Assembly: GCA_009823395.1 (NCBI GenBank)
Contig: CM020502.1
Span: forward strand, 30,878,444-30,942,443
Origin: Thamnaconus septentrionalis
Lineage: Eukaryota > Chordata > Actinopteri > Tetraodontiformes > Monacanthidae
Direction of reading: 5' to 3'
DNA: 64,000 nucleotides
Every line of letters begins with the position of its first letter. Within the stretch, counting starts at the first letter, position 1. Positions 10,772-24,180 of this stretch are shown here, one piece after another. A program made the translations under genes and the position numbers. The notes under the pieces are model-generated. The model searched no databases. It saw only the letters and a list, made by a program, of their open reading frames with translations, and had not been told where the DNA came from.

Positions 10772-12635
10772 AGCAACCTGTGGCCGGAACTAACATGTGA
10801 GCAGGAAGGAGGGACAGTGATGTGACTTGTTGACACTAAAACACAAGAAAACTTCAATTTTTTTTTTTATATTGAAACAACAGTTTTCAGCATCCAAGAG
10901 CTAAAAAATGGTGACGAACATTCAACTCTTTCAGTTTTCAACCCCTGAAACAAACACAAAGAGTCTGCAGGAGACAAACTGAATGACACAGACAGAAATC
11001 TGAGACCTGGAGCTTCAGTCTCAGTCGCCCACCACCTCTCTGGCTCCGCCCACCTCCTCTCTGGCTCCGCCCACCTCACATCGCTGTGCTCCAGTTTTAT
11101 CTGGCTCTGATGGTCTGGCTGAAAGAGGAGGGGGAGAAGCGGAGAACATACTCCACGCTTCAGTTTTGAAAGTGCTGTTTCCTCCGTCCCTTCACCAGAA
11201 ACCTGCCATTAACCCTGATCCACCTCTTCAGAAGGTGGAGAAAAACGTCGCAAACATTTCTGAACGTCTCTGCATGTCGTCGCTGCTCAAATCCCAGCAG
11301 CGAGAAGGACAACCGGCCGGCAGTAAACAGAGTTATAGAGGAAAGGTCAAAGGTGAGGAAGGGAAGGGAAGCCTCGTCATGCGTGACTTACAGGCCCACA
11401 TGTGCCACCTTCTACCTCGACCTCTCCATTCTGGTGGAGCTGGAGCTGCAGCTGTTGGCCAGGCCACCTCGCATCTACTGTCATTTCTCACGCTTTTTTC
11501 CATCTTTTTTCAGTCCGTCAGGCACCATTTAGCATCATTAGCATTGTTAGCTAACGCCAGTGTTTGCTGCTATATGATCCTAGCATTGTCTCTGAAATCA
11601 TCCTTTGGAAAAAGCTCCAGTCTAATTAGTTTTTCCTGACATTTGGAATGCGACCAGTCGAAGGCCTTGGAGGAGGAAGAGGTGCTGACAGTGTGTGTGC
11701 CAGCGTGAACGCTGCAGTCGATGCAGTCTGATCACAGCGCAACATTTCTTCGGTAGAAGAAGAGCTCGAGAAGAACTAATGGAAGAAAAAAAAAAAACTT
11801 GAGTTAGACTCCGCCCACCGTCGCTATCACTAAGCCAATGGGAAGCCTGGAGCTGTTACTAACCAGCCCCACTGGCAAGGGAAATAAAAAAAATCTGAAT
11901 CCACTTCCTGTTTTTTTTTTCTTCTCCAGAGGGACATAAATCAACATGACTTTTGAAATATTCCAGCAGGTGTGTAACTGAGGAGGTGATTATTCTAAAC
12001 AACATTTTATTTCCCATGAAAAAAGTGCTTTTCTCTCAAACACGGGAATAAAAAACAAGCTCCTGCAGTGGCCAAGGTTTTACCTCTGGAGTTGTTGGTG
12101 CGACTATGAGGAAGTAAAATGACCCCTCCAGACCTCCTCCTCCTCCTTCACCTCCTCCCAGTGTTTCTTCTTCTCACTTTAAGCTGTTTCCCAGATGGGG
12201 TGGCGGATCTTGTAAAGCTGAGCTGAAGGCCTCAGATGCAGGACAACAGTCTTCAGCTGTGGTCCAGGAGGAGATTCTCACTCTGAAACAACAGGGACAT
12301 GAAGGGAATCATCCAATAGAGTGAGAGAGAGTGAGAGAGAGTGAGAGAGAGAGAGGGAGAGAGAGAGAGGGAGAGAGAGAGAGAGAGAGAGATGTTTTTT
12401 CTAAATGCACCTCGGCGGTTCATAATTTGTGCCCTTCACATTCATTTAATCTGGCAGACACTGAGTAAAAATAGAAGGTTTCAATGTAAGTGCTAGGTGC
12501 TAGCTTTGAAGCTTTGACTGCTAGCTTGTTGGGGAGTGACGAGATCTAGCTGCCGTTGAGCTCGGCTGTGTAGCTGTAAGTCAACCTCAGGTTGCACTCT
12601 TGATGGACAGAGTTGAACTTTGATGACAGTTTTAC

Positions 12636-12760
12636 GATGAACTGGCGACTTGTCCAGGGTGTCACCCTGCCTTCGCCCTAAGACAGCTGGGATAGGCTCC
12701 AGCAGACCCCCGTGACCCTGAATTGGAATAAGCGGGTATAGAAGATGAATGAATGAATGA
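12636..12760 (+). repeat. Dispersed retroposon 3' end, copy 1
   Basis: This starts at GATGAACTGGCGACTTGTCC, runs through AGCTGGGATAGGCTCCAGC and CCCCGTGACCCTGAA, and ends in a GAATGAATGA tail. The same module recurs at 20,307-20,561 and 41,348-41,440. The tandem tail and 5' truncation point to a non-LTR retroposon; the family name is not certain. No clear target-site duplication is visible for this copy. Confidence 0.8.
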
Positions 12761-13301
12761 TAAATCTTTAATTCTATTCATCTTATTTTGAACTAGTTTT
12801 TAGTTCGTGTTTCAGTTTGTGGAAACGTGTTCCACAGTTCAAAACGTCACGCTTGGGTGATGGATGTGTGAAGTTAGGGAACATTTCAAAATGCACTTGC
12901 TTTGTTTTGGGGCCGAGGTAATTTTTTTTGTTGATGTTTTTGTATAGTCATGCATTTTGTCTTTGTAGTTTTCATAAACGTTACGTTCAAATGTTCTTGG
13001 GGGGCATCAACATATGCACCCCCTCCCCCCACCACCACTCGTCTGCCACCTGCCTCCAATCAAACCTCCACCTGCCACATAAAACACCTGGCGGACGCTC
13101 ACTGAGAGCAATCAGGCCTTTTTAACGGCGCCCCGAGCCGCCTGAGGACAGAGCGGCTGTGACTGCAGCTGCTCCGCCTCCTCGGCCACTCGCCCACCGT
13201 CTCAACATCACATCCATCCACCCCGCGACACTGCCGAGGTCTCCTGTCTGTCGGAATGAACGACGCCTGCAGGACGTGAAGCTCGCTGCTCCGTCTCCCA
13301 C

Positions 13302-13342
<41 letters not shown>

Positions 13343-13609
13343 GTGTCATTTTTTCCAGCAGCAGCAGCCAGCGCGGGTGGAAGGGGGGGCGGGCGGGGGG
13401 CTGAGGGGCAGGAGGAGGAGGAAGAGGAGGAGCCGCTGCAATGCAACCTTTTAGACTCGGCAGTCTAACATCATCGGCAGGAACCTCCAAAAAAACCACC
13501 AGGAGGTTAAAGAGAAGAAGATGAAGAAGCAAAGTGTGATAAAGAGTGAGACGGAGCTGAGGCTGCTGGAGGAGGAACATCACTGAACACGTCCCACCTC
13601 TGATGGAGC

Positions 13610-13866
13610 ATGTGACCCTGGAAGCAGGAGCAGATGGAGTGTTTTGGTGACCCACCTCATAGGAGAAAAAAGTGTATCATGGGATATGTAGAAAACACGT
13701 GTTATAATATCAATTGAAAATGAACAAAGTAACAAAATTACAACAAAACAAGTGTCTTTGAAGTGAACTGACTCTTGAATGGATGAAATACAGTTATTTT
13801 CTGACTTATAAAAAAAAAAGTTTACCGGGCTGCGTATGGCCCCCGGGCCGTAGTTTGCCAATGCCT
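13610..13866 (+). mobile_element. Truncated non-autonomous hAT-like element
   Basis: The right end (GGCCCCCGGGCCGTAGTTTG, then CCAATGCCTG) and internal sequence match the complete element at 43,084-43,462, but there is no recognisable left terminal repeat. It is therefore a 5'-truncated or decayed copy. It has no coding capacity. Confidence 0.7.
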
Positions 13867-14036
13867 GTTTTACACTGAAGGCCCCAAACTTTGTTTCTTA
13901 CATTTTTTGTGTTAATTTTTGGTTGACTGGCTCTTTAAAGGTCCCATACTGATATACTAGTTGTCATACTTCTCTTTCTTTCTTTCTTTTTTCATCTCAG
14001 ACTCCTGTGGAACCACTTCCCAGTTTCAAAATCTCA

Positions 14037-14250
14037 GTCTTTGGTAAAGCAGTTTACTTAGCCCGGTGTTTACAGCCCCCAGCTAAAACTGAGGCTCTGT
14101 TGGATCTTCCACATTTGGAGGGAGGTGGTGGAAGGTGTGGGGGAGCGGATACAACACCTGGCTTAGGGGTTTGAGCCACAACCCTGGGAGAGCCACTCTA
14201 GGGAGGTACTGGTCCCCTCGGTGACATCACAGAGGGCAGATTTCCTGGTG
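14037..14250 (+). repeat. Unclassified dispersed repeat, plus-orientation copy
   Basis: The core reads TTAGCCCGGTGTTTACAGCC, then CCCAGCTAAAACTGAGG, and is followed downstream by GGTGACATCACAGAGGG. Related cores occur near 10,088, 34,998 and 48,905 in the same orientation, and near 21,596, 24,380 and 28,508 in reverse. I do not recognise the family and see no clear terminal repeats or tail. Confidence 0.65.
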
Positions 14251-16384
14251 GTACAAGGAGAGGAAGTGAAGATGGAACTATGAGTTTCAGCTCACTGGCA
14301 ATAAGATGATGAGGAGGAGGATGAGGTGGGGGGGGGGGGGGGCACTTATCAGCTGGATAAAACTCAGGTGATGCTGCTGCTGATTTGGTCCCATCCAGCT
14401 GGAAACCACCGGAACAGGAAGTGAACAAAAGAGCAAATAAAAAAAGTCAGAAGAGGAGAGTGAGCTCGGAGAAAGTTCCACACCGTGAGGTTCTCATGCA
14501 GAGGAACCAGGAAACCATGAGCTGCAAATAGTGATTTGACTTCATGAAGTTCATCACCAGAGTCTGAAGGACAGACTGACACTGTTCAGTGTTGTGTGCA
14601 AAAGAAAAGGTGCAGAAGATGTTGTTTTCTTCTCCCTTCACCAGGCCCGACTAGTCTAACAATCCTTTCTGCAGCGACATTTCTGGTTTCACAAGCTCCA
14701 CATCATCACTTCTCCTCCTCCTCCTCCTCCTCCTCCTCCTCCTCTCTCGGCTCGCCTGGAACCACCAGGCTTTTGGATCACAGTCCTCAAGACGTTGGCT
14801 GCTCGCCGTCCAGAGAAAACACGACGTGCGGCCAAACAAAAGGAGGGGAGAGAGAAGGAGGCGGAGCCACAACAGCAGCAGCAGCAGCAGCAGTGATAGC
14901 AATGCCTGCATAAAGCTCCTTGAAACAGAGACAAGAAACTAGATGAAGCAGCTTCAAGTTTGTCTGCAGATCTGGTCGGGGAACAAGTGGACCAATCAGC
15001 ATGCTTTCAGGGGGAAAGGGGGCGGGACTTAGAACTCAGGGTTGAGTTAAAATGCAGGAAGCTTCTGGAGCCTCGGTTTGAAAATGCACAGTGAAGCTTT
15101 GACGTCCTGGAGGCAGTCTTCAGATTTGGGTTTTTTTCAGGAAAAACTACAAATATTGTGGAATTTTTCTCCGGCCGAGCGAGACTCATTATCGTCACAG
15201 CGAGGCGTCACAGAGAGTGCGTTACGAGGCTGAATCCTGCTGAGCTGCTGCTACTGACTGATGTTCATTAAAGCTCTTACAGTCTTAAGTTTACAGTCTT
15301 TAAGTCTCTAAAACTGTGCCGAAAATCATTTAAAAAATAAACAACAACTAAAAATGACAAAAAATGAAAGTTTGACAGTGGAAAAAAAAAACTTTGATAT
15401 GTATAAATACACATAATGTATATATTCAGTGGGTCATCATCCCTCCGTGTTCACAAGAGCCCCCTGGTGAAAAAAACCCACAAATCTTGTTAACGTCGTG
15501 CCACACTGAGAGCAGCTGCTTTACAGTTTCCTCACCAGGTTCACAGTGAGGGAGAAGAGCCTCAGGCTTCAGGTCAACTCAAAAATATAAATAAATACAT
15601 ATAAAATGTATATACAAAATAAACAAATACACACATTAATAAATGAATAGATAAATAAAATAGGTTCATGAAATAAAAAGATATGTTGCTTGTCTTTTAC
15701 TTTGAAAGGTCAACAGGAGAACGTGAGGAACCCGAGGAACCTGTTTACAGTTTCCATCTGCAGCTAATTAAAGGCCACATATTGACCACCACCAGGCTGA
15801 TGGAGGCAGAAATTGCTCACAGTCGCAGCAACGGAGCGAAACGTCACCTTCACGCCGACCCGCGGCACCAACTCGACTCCGCCCCCCTGTAACCAGGTAG
15901 GAGTCGGCTTTAACTGGCTGCTGAGAAGAATCAGGCTGAGTTCAGGCGGGTTGTCGGCCTGGTTGCAGGCGGCGCAGAAGCAGGAAGTGCTTCCTGTACT
16001 TCCTGTCCGAGGTCAAAGTGGACGATTAAATGGTCGAATGAGGAAACTGAACCTTGACCTGTAGTTAAAAGGTCGAGGAAAGACACGTTTAGCCACTCGA
16101 TATGTTGAATTTGACTTTTATTTACTGTGTAACATTATTTCCGTATGTATTTTCACTTAAAAAAAAAGAAATCATTGTAGCTTCTTCCTGCTTCTTCCGA
16201 TCGCAGCCATAACATGGAGCATTTAAGACTTTGACATGGAGATGGCGATCGACACTCATGTTGCTCGCTAGCTTGCTAGCTTGTGGGTTTAATCTCGCGG
16301 TAACGTATCAGGTGACCGAGACAAGAGCCCTGACATGCGTCAAGAGTTGAGCGCTAGATGGACGTAACGGAGAGAATACGGTAA

Positions 16385-16528
16385 TTTTTCAAAATAAAAT
16401 TGTTCAGACTCAGATAATGAATGAAACGGGATTAATTTAATGGAAGTTAATTATTCTTTCAGTCCGGCCCGGTACCAAATGACCCACGGACCGGCACCGG
16501 TCCGCGGCCCGGTGGTTGGGGACCTCTG
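16385..16528 (+). mobile_element. hAT-like element, 3' end
   Basis: The sequence CACGGACCGGCACCGGTCCG followed by CGGCCCGGTGGTTGGGGACC is the GC-rich terminal region typical of vertebrate hAT elements. An AT-rich body precedes it. The left terminus and target-site duplication were not located, so only the right part is annotated. Confidence 0.6.
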
Positions 16529-18673
16529 TTCTAAAGTAACTCGAGGCAGCAGTTCAACTCTGTTCTTTATTGACACGGTCTTTTCACGAGCGATCTTTCT
16601 TTCTGTTCTCCGTGGTGCTAATGTTGTTAGCGAGCTGCTGCTTCTTTAAACACAGTGAGCTTCAGCTGTTCTTCTTTTTTTTCCGACTTCAGGGAGTAAA
16701 GTTGCGGCGCCGCACCAGTCCTGGCATAGGTACTACGTCGTTTTCAGTCGTCTCCAGCATCTCTGTGTAAACGGGAAATTTTTTGAAGACGGCTTTGTGT
16801 AAACATAGATTTTTTTCGAGAGCGTTTTCGAAAATGTGTGGATTCAAAAAAAAAAATCCATCCCCTGACTCACAACCCCAGTGTCCAGCTGGACCTGAGA
16901 GAACCTCAGAGAACTTGAGAGAACCTGGGTCCTGCCTCTCCAGGTGGCTCCACCTGAGACCTGGTGCTTCCTGTTGCACCTCCAGACCTCCATCCAGCTC
17001 ACCTGGGTTACATTACTGCCCCCGGAGGCCAGGAGTGTGTTAACAAGGCGGGGGGCCACTTTCCCACATTACAGTCATTAGTCGGGTCTGAACCCTCTCG
17101 TCCCCCAGCCCCGTCCGCGAGGCTTCCCTTCCTGGAGCAGCCTGATGACATCATCATGGTGTTGAACTGAACATCTCTGAATTTTTTCCTGACTGAATTG
17201 TGGCCCTCAGGCAGTGTTGTGACACCATGTTGGCCTATGGGGGCTCCTGCAGCCTCTGGTTCCATCCAGCAGACCTTCTCCTTCTTCTTTTCCTCCTCCT
17301 CCTCTTGGTGTGTTGACCTCCTCCGCCAGCTCCTGGCTGGAAGTCATGGAAGACATTCCATCTGGAAATTACAGATGTTTTTTTTTTTTTTCGTCTTCTT
17401 CTTTCCCCCCACAGTTCCTTTTGTTAGGCCCCTCCCCTTCTCCCTCTCTCTGTCTCTTGCTCGCTCACCCGCTCTCTCCCTCTCTCTCTCTTTATTGCTC
17501 AGTGGAAAATCACCATCACACTCGTCGGCCTCAAAAACCCTCTGAGCGCAGCAGCAGTTGTGCCTTTTCACCATCTGAACGTGTTTTTAAAGCAACATTT
17601 TCTTCTTTTTTTCTCCGCTGAAATTGTCAAAAACCTTAGGAAGAGTGCTGATCAGGCCTGTAGTAACCCTCACAGTCAGAGGTGGAAGCCTCAACCAATG
17701 ACAGGACAGTGTTTGGAGAGGAAAGAGGTTAAAGGAAATAAAGTTTGTGTGTGTGTGGGGGGCGGGGCGGCCCGTGACATAGCTGAAGCATGACTGCATG
17801 CCTGCTGGCCAACGTCCACGTCAAGAAGTTCTGCATCTGGTTCAAGACGACCTGCTGCCTTCTTCTCGTCGCAACTTTTCCTTTGACTAACTATTTTCCC
17901 TTTGCTTCTTCTCCTTCTTCTTTCTTTTTTTTAATTGAAATCTTGAAACAGTCAGACCAGTGGTGAAAATTGAAGCAGCTGTGAGGAAACTGAAACGTCT
18001 CAGCTCTGATGATTCATCTCCAAATCACGTCCTACGGCTAGTTAGCTTAGCCACCGGCTCTGTCTGACTGCGTGTCGTTTAGTTAGTCAGCATTTGATCA
18101 GGCCGGCTTCGTTCTCAGTCTTTATCCTCACAAAACCCAGAAAAAAAAAAAAAAAAAAAACATAATCTGTCTTTAAACTGGACAAATCAATCAGCAGTGA
18201 CGATGATAAACTTGTGTTATGATAACTTGGTTTCCTCAAAGAAAAACACGAGTGTGGCTACCAAGACCCGAACAGACAGTGTTTTGATGCAGGGAAACAT
18301 TGTATATTTGTGTATATTTGTGTTGTATATTTTCATTAGTGAGAATTTTGAGTCGAGATCAGAACTCAGTTCAAAAACTAGCTGCCGTCTGGTGTTTGTG
18401 GCGATGCAGGTGAAACACCGTGGTGCGTTCATTGACCAGGTGACTTTGCTCCTTCAGGCCACCTGGGGGGTGGTAGGTTGGAGGGGTGGCTGGGGGCGTT
18501 GGAGTGGTCTGGGGTGTTTTTAAAGTGTTTTAGGGCAGTAAAGGCTAATGGACGAGCTCACGTGTGGAAACGCTGCGGTGGTCCGACTCTCACTGACTGT
18601 CGGCCAGCCCACTGTTTACTGGGGGAGGGGAGGGGGCAAGTATGGGCTTGTCTCTGTCTCTCTCTCTCTCTGT

Positions 18674-18674
18674 G

Positions 18675-18730
<56 letters not shown>
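18674..18730. repeat. (CA)n microsatellite
   Basis: About 57 bp of CA repeats follow a short (CT)n run. Confidence 0.95.
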
Positions 18731-18732
<2 letters not shown>

Positions 18733-19703
18733 TGGTTTTCCTTCCTTAATTTCTGCTGCGTTTTCACTCTTTTTCCACATTTCACTGATTCAGTCTCACC
18801 TTCCTTTCCTTTCTTTCTTTCTTTCTTTTTTGTCTGTCTTTCTTCCTCTTCATCCCTCCTCCCTCTCCCTCCTCCTGCTCCACCCCCCGCTCCCCCACCC
18901 CTGTAAAATAAACACACACACACACAAATACGGTCTCCATATTTGGAGGGCGTGTCGGCACTCCCACTGGCAGCCAGTCATAATGTTGGGGGTGGAGTCA
19001 GAATCTCAAAACTTTTCTTTTTCTCCTCCTCCTCCTCCTCCTCTTGGTTTTCTCTTCTTCTCAGTCTCTCTATTTTTTTTTCCTACCTCCTCCTGAACTC
19101 AAAACTTCACGATAACCAAAAAATCCTTCCACGTGTCCACCGCTGGCGTTGGGATGGAGGAGGGGAGGAAGATGTCTGGCTCGTCTTCTCCTTCTAATTC
19201 TTCTCCTTTTTCTTCTTTTAATTATCTTCTTCTTCTATTAGTTCTTCTTCTTTCCCACCTAGAAAACCAAACGTCATTGTGCTGAAGCCCATTTTTCAAG
19301 GTAAAATGTGCTTTGACTGTGAGAGTTTATGCAAGAGGAAAAGCTCGTTCACCAGCAGACAGACCAGTCCAACAGAGAAAACACGCTAATGCGTCCTTCA
19401 AAGTTTTACTAAAACTCTGATTCTTTTGTGGGATTTTAAGTTGCTATAGTCGGCAGGCAGACAAACTGCAGGAAACCACAAGACTGCAGGGAAGGATGAA
19501 GGCTGGAGGAGAAGAAAGTCTGGAAATAGTTTGCAGGAAAAGAATCCAACAGGGGCAGAAGAAGTACAAAGAAATAATTGTAATAATAATAATAATAATG
19601 AAAATCACAGGTTCAACTAAAACATCTGACCTGGTCCAGTTCTGGTCCAGTTCTGGTCCAGGTCTTCTGTTATTGGTAGGTTCTTCTGCTGTAGCTGTTG
19701 TTG

Positions 19704-19704
19704 T

Positions 19705-19784
<80 letters not shown>
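19704..19784. repeat. (GAT)n microsatellite
   Basis: About 80 bp of perfect GAT trinucleotides. It reads as poly-Asp on one strand and poly-His on the other, with no other sign of coding. Confidence 0.95.
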
Positions 19785-20306
19785 GTGATGAGGACTCTGA
19801 TCAATGTGCCCACCAGTCAAAGACCTTCTGCGGCCTGTTGTTGATATCTGGTAACCAGTGGAGCTACTGGAAGAGGAGGGAGACTGGAACGATGAAGAGG
19901 AGAAGGAGAGATTTAGCAATACAGGATCCAATGGAGAAGGAGCAGAAGAAAAATCAGATTTGAAAACCTTTAATTGCCACTCTCATTGGAGGAAGAAGGT
20001 GTTTTCGACTCACACGTTAGGCTGCTGGCTCAGCCACAGGAAGTTGCCAGTGTCTCTCTCTTTAAAGAGCAGGAGGCAGTTGAGGTGGTTGACTTTGAGG
20101 TTTGAGCTGCTGCTTATTTATCAGGATCGTTGTCCGTGTCTGTAATCAGAAAAAGGCTCCAGGCTACTTTTTTCTTCTTCCCCCCTCAGTAAGACAGTCA
20201 GCCTGGATTAAAAAGTAGAAGAGAGAAACTTTGAAGAGACGCCAGCTTTCACTGTAATAGTAATAATAATGACAGCCATACAAAAAAGTCTAACAGATCT
20301 GAGTGA

Positions 20307-20561
20307 GCGTGGGTTCTCTCCGGGTTCTCCGGCTTCCTCCCACACTCCAAAAACATGCATGTGAGGTCAATTGAACACTCTAAATTGTCCGTAGGTGTGC
20401 ATGTGAGTGTGAATGGTTGTTTGTTTCTATGTGGCCCTGCGATGAACTGGCGACTTGTCCAGGGTGTCACCCTGTCTTCGCCCTAAGACAGCTGGGAGAG
20501 GCTCCAGCAGACCCCCGTGACCCTGAATAGGAATAAACGGGTATAGAAGATGAATGAATGA
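20307..20561 (+). mobile_element. Non-LTR retroposon copy with a 10-bp target-site duplication
   Basis: The element carries CTCCCACACTCCAAAAACAT, CTGGCGACTTGTCCAGGGTG and a (TGAA)n tail. It is flanked on both sides by the identical 10-mer ATCTGAGTGA (20297-20306 and 20562-20571). A duplication of that length plus a tandem-repeat tail is the mark of target-primed reverse transcription. It is probably a 5'-truncated LINE or a SINE using its tail. No protein is encoded. Confidence 0.85.
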
Positions 20562-21394
20562 ATCTGAGTGACTGATGATGGGATTTATTGGGATTTGAAC
20601 CAAATCATCCTCATCTTCATTTGAAGTTTTTTGCATGAAGCCACGTGCAGCTGCAGTTTGTCCTCTGATTCGGACCAGTGAGACTTTCCACTGGAACCAG
20701 TGACCAGCTGGATGAAACAATCCCCACGTTCCCCCAACTGGTCTGTTTGACTCTGACTCGTAACAACAAGTTGAACTAATTACAAATATCACAAAAAACA
20801 ATATTACTATCAATTTCTCTGGAATTTTTGTAGGTATCAAAGAGGGGAAGTACAGACTTTTGAAACAGCAAGCAAAACTCTTCAGCCTCAGAAAAAAAAA
20901 AGTGCCTGACGCTCTGATTGGCTGATTCTAATTGGCTTATTCTCACTCTTGGTTGTTGACGTCCGGCTCTGCTGCTGCTGCTGTTCTATTTTCTCAGCCT
21001 GTGTCTGACAGGACGAGCTCCCCAGACAGGAAGTGCAGGTATTTTCTTAAACTGCTGCCCGGGGACCCTGAACACACTGGCTGTGGTTCGCACTCAGGTG
21101 GAGGTCTACTGCTCTGTGATGATGGTGATGCCACTCAGATCTTCTAGGGTACGACTGTCAGCTCTTCTTCCTCCTCTCCGCTGTTCTGTCCTTCAACTTT
21201 TGACCACTCCCTCTGCCACACGGGCAAGAAGTTCAGGACGTCACTGCAGCCACCAGCAGGGTGTCTCAGTTTCAAGGTCCCATCACGTCCAGAATCAACA
21301 AGACCGAAAAAAAAAAAAAAGAAAAAAAAAAGTCTGGACTTTTGATTCATCTGCTGCTCCACTTTTAGAACCAAGCCTGCTCTTAACTGCACAG

Positions 21395-21606
21395 TTCTGA
21401 GGCATAGGCCCTCTGTGGTGTCACCAAGGGGCACTAATATCTTTCCCCATCGCTTAGTGACCACACCCCCAAAAGTCAGGTGCTGGCTCTGCCCTCAGAG
21501 GCCACCTTGTTTTGGACGGTCCCACAAATCATCAGGTTTTTGTGTTTTCTTGTTTAGTTTTTTTTTTTTTGCAGGAGGCTGCAAACAGAGGGTTAAATAT
21601 GCTGTT
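21395..21606 (-). repeat. Unclassified dispersed repeat, reverse copy
   Basis: Read on the minus strand this begins near the core GTTTGCAGCC (after TTAACCCTCT) and ends in a GGTGTCACCAAGGGGC-like region on the plus strand. It therefore matches the 14,037-14,250 copy in both anchor modules, with an internal poly(T) expansion. Confidence 0.6.
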
Positions 21607-22030
21607 TTTCCAGAGCTAGTGAGTGAATGGTTTTTGGGGTTATCGTGATATGATGCCACTCTATTAGGGCCTGGGGGTTGTGAAAATGTGCCGAAGGTGG
21701 GACTCTTACATACTGTTTTCATCTTGAATGACTAATAGTAATCAAGTTCAGCAAACTCAAAATATTGAAGGTGTCCTTGCTCACGTCATGCAGGTTTGAA
21801 CTTTGCCCCCTTCTGCAAACAGGCCTCGCATATGACAGTTGATCCAGTTTCCGAACAGGAGTTCTGACAGGAGACTGGGTGAAGGTGGCAGTAGACTGTG
21901 GAGGTAGAGATGGAGGTGGAGGAGGAGGTGGAGGTGGAGCTGGAGGTGGAGATGCTGCTGATCATCTCTCCAAGCTGAGCTCTGATTTCTGCAGATGACG
22001 TGGCTGGGTCGGGCCTGGGAGCAGCTCTGT

Positions 22031-22083
<53 letters not shown>

Positions 22084-23310
22084 GTGGCTCAAACCCAGTT
22101 TCCAAAAGAAGAAGCAGAGAAGGAGGAAAAGAAGGAAGGAAGGAAGAAAAAACAGCGTCTTAATGACAAGGCAGAGAGAGTGGAGGCCGTCCTGCAGCTC
22201 AGGGAGGGACGTCTGGGTTCGACCTGAACCGAGCTCGCTCGCCCTCTCCCTCCCTCTCTCTCTCCCTCGCTACGTGTTTTCACGTCGCGGCGACGCAACT
22301 CTGCGAGCGTGGTCACTTTTTCTGCATGTCGACGTGTTAGCGTCAACCTGTTCTCAGCTCCTCTTCTTCTTCTTCTTCTTCTTCTTCTTCTCTTTTTTCA
22401 CCCCTCACCAGATGTCTTTCTTCTGCCTCCCCCTCCGCCGGCCCCTGTGATTCATTTTCCACAGCCGTCTTAAAAGAAAACCAAACTCCCCCCCCCACCC
22501 CCACCCCCACCCTCACCTCCTCACCCCTCCTTCTCCTCCCCCCAGAATGCTTTTCTTCGTTGGGCCCAGTCTTTCCCTGAGCTCAGACTCCCACTGCTGG
22601 ATCATCTCGGAAAAAACTCAGAGGAGCCTCCTCAGACAGACACTCCTCCCACACTCCCTCCCCCGCTGGAGTGAGGTGTGCGTGTGGGGGAGACCCAGGT
22701 GCTGCTGTAGGTGGGCGGAGCCGCTCGGTGGGACCCTCAGGTGGAGGTGGGGGTGGTGTCACTCTTTACTTTCACTGAGAGGTGAAGGGAGGAGAGGAGG
22801 TTTTCCCATGATGCCCTGCACCTACTCACCCCCGCCCACCCAAGACACGCGCCGTGGCCATTGGCCGGCCTCTGATTGGCTGATCGACGGATGATTTCCT
22901 GATAACCTGAGGAGCAAAGTTAAGGCCAATCACAAAACATCAGGAACACACAAGCCAGTTATTTAGATGTCTGTGAATATGTTATCGTCATAATGAATCT
23001 TCTGAATCTATTTTCATCTAGCCAATTATAGAGTATATCTATACATGCCCCTAAGAACTAAAAGCACTTATTTAAAATAAAAAATAAATATCAACTAAGA
23101 TTTTAAGAAAGCCCCTAACCCAGAGAATTTAAGATAAATAATTTTGCAAAACAAATTTGACTTCATTACCGATTTAATTTTCATGTTATTGCCTTACTTT
23201 TTGTAAATGAGTGTTTAACGGCTGAAAAAAACATTGCAGGTTTCATCACACACACACACACACTGGACACGCACCTGTGAGCGTCACGCCTTTGTGAGGG
23301 TGAAGCTTGC

Positions 23311-23343
<33 letters not shown>

Positions 23344-23819
23344 GAGCGGCGCGTGGCCTGTGATTGTGGGCTGACGCCTCCCGCCTCCTGCAGGTGCAGT
23401 AAAGGGGAAAATTAAAAGGTGAGGAGCTGAGGAGGAGGAGCTGACGGGAGCTTCAATTAGCCGCCGTGTTGCCGCGGTAACGAGGGGCGAATGGCGGTTG
23501 GACAGTCGCGGGGGATTAAGCGCAGTCACTTTCCCCTTGTTCAGTCTCCGGAAAGTGCCTGACGTGTGAAACCCTGAGCCTGAATGAGTTGAACGATCCT
23601 CCAGAGGTGGAGGTTGAAACAGGAGCTGCTGGAGTTTCTCAGTGGGGCAAACAGGAAGTTCCACTTTAATCATGCGGCCTTGATCACTGCGATTAGCTGC
23701 TTCTGCCAGGAGGAGGAGCCGAGAGGAATCAGACTGAAGGCGTCGGGAAGTGTTCGCTTTGGAGTCCCGTAAAAACTACCGTAACTCCGAGACAGTGAAG
23801 AGAAAATGAACCAAACCTG

Positions 23820-24180
23820 AACCAAAACAAATTAAACTAAACTAAACTAAGGTAAATTAAGCTAACCTAAAACGAGTTCAAATAAATTAAACTGAACTCA
23901 ACTCAACTAAATTAAACTAAACTAAACTGAACTAATATGAACTAAACTGAACTACATTAAAGTAACCTAAACCAAATTAAATTGAACTAAACTAACCTGA
24001 ACTTAACTAAACTGACTTAAAATAAACAAAACTAATCTGAACTAAACTAAACTAAATTAAATAAAACTAAACTAATCTGAACTAAACTAAATGACTTCAA
24101 CTAAACTAATCTGAATAGAACTAAACTTAACTAAACTAATCTGAACTCTAAACTAAACTAAATGAAACTAAACTAAACTC
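23820..24180. repeat. ACTAA-type degenerate tandem array
   Basis: About 360 bp are built from variants of AACTAA and AACTGA (AACTAAACTAAACTGAACTA), strongly A-rich and nearly G-free on the plus strand. There is no coding signature. Confidence 0.85.

Larger units (their letters stand above)
6740..12635. other. Gene-free spacer, first block
   Basis: I see no supportable gene here. The block holds (TC)n with (AC)n at about 7459-7551, short TCCA and TCTG tetranucleotide runs near 8,346-8,402, a G-rich run at about 8517-8547, a CTTCTC hexamer array at about 8788-8849, a 20-bp-period TGTTGTG-rich minisatellite at about 9091-9187, (GA)n at 10699-10770, GAGAGAGT-type repeats at about 12318-12391, and one copy of an unclassified dispersed repeat at about 10088-10263. 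Confidence 0.7.
12761..20296. other. Gene-free spacer, second block
   Basis: No gene can be supported. Simple repeats include (CTG)n at about 13303-13342, a G run at 14329-14342, (CTC)n at about 14707-14743, (CA)n at 18674-18730 and (GAT)n at 19704-19784. Transposon pieces are a truncated hAT-like element at about 13,610-13,866, a hAT-like 3' end at about 16,385-16,528 and one unclassified dispersed repeat at about 14,037-14,250. The longer open frames in the block are low-complexity. Confidence 0.7.

Noticed and set aside
13122..13655. 177-codon minus-strand frame with a poly-Ser stretch
   Set aside because: It is centred on (CTG)n and GC-rich low-complexity sequence, with no domain recognised.
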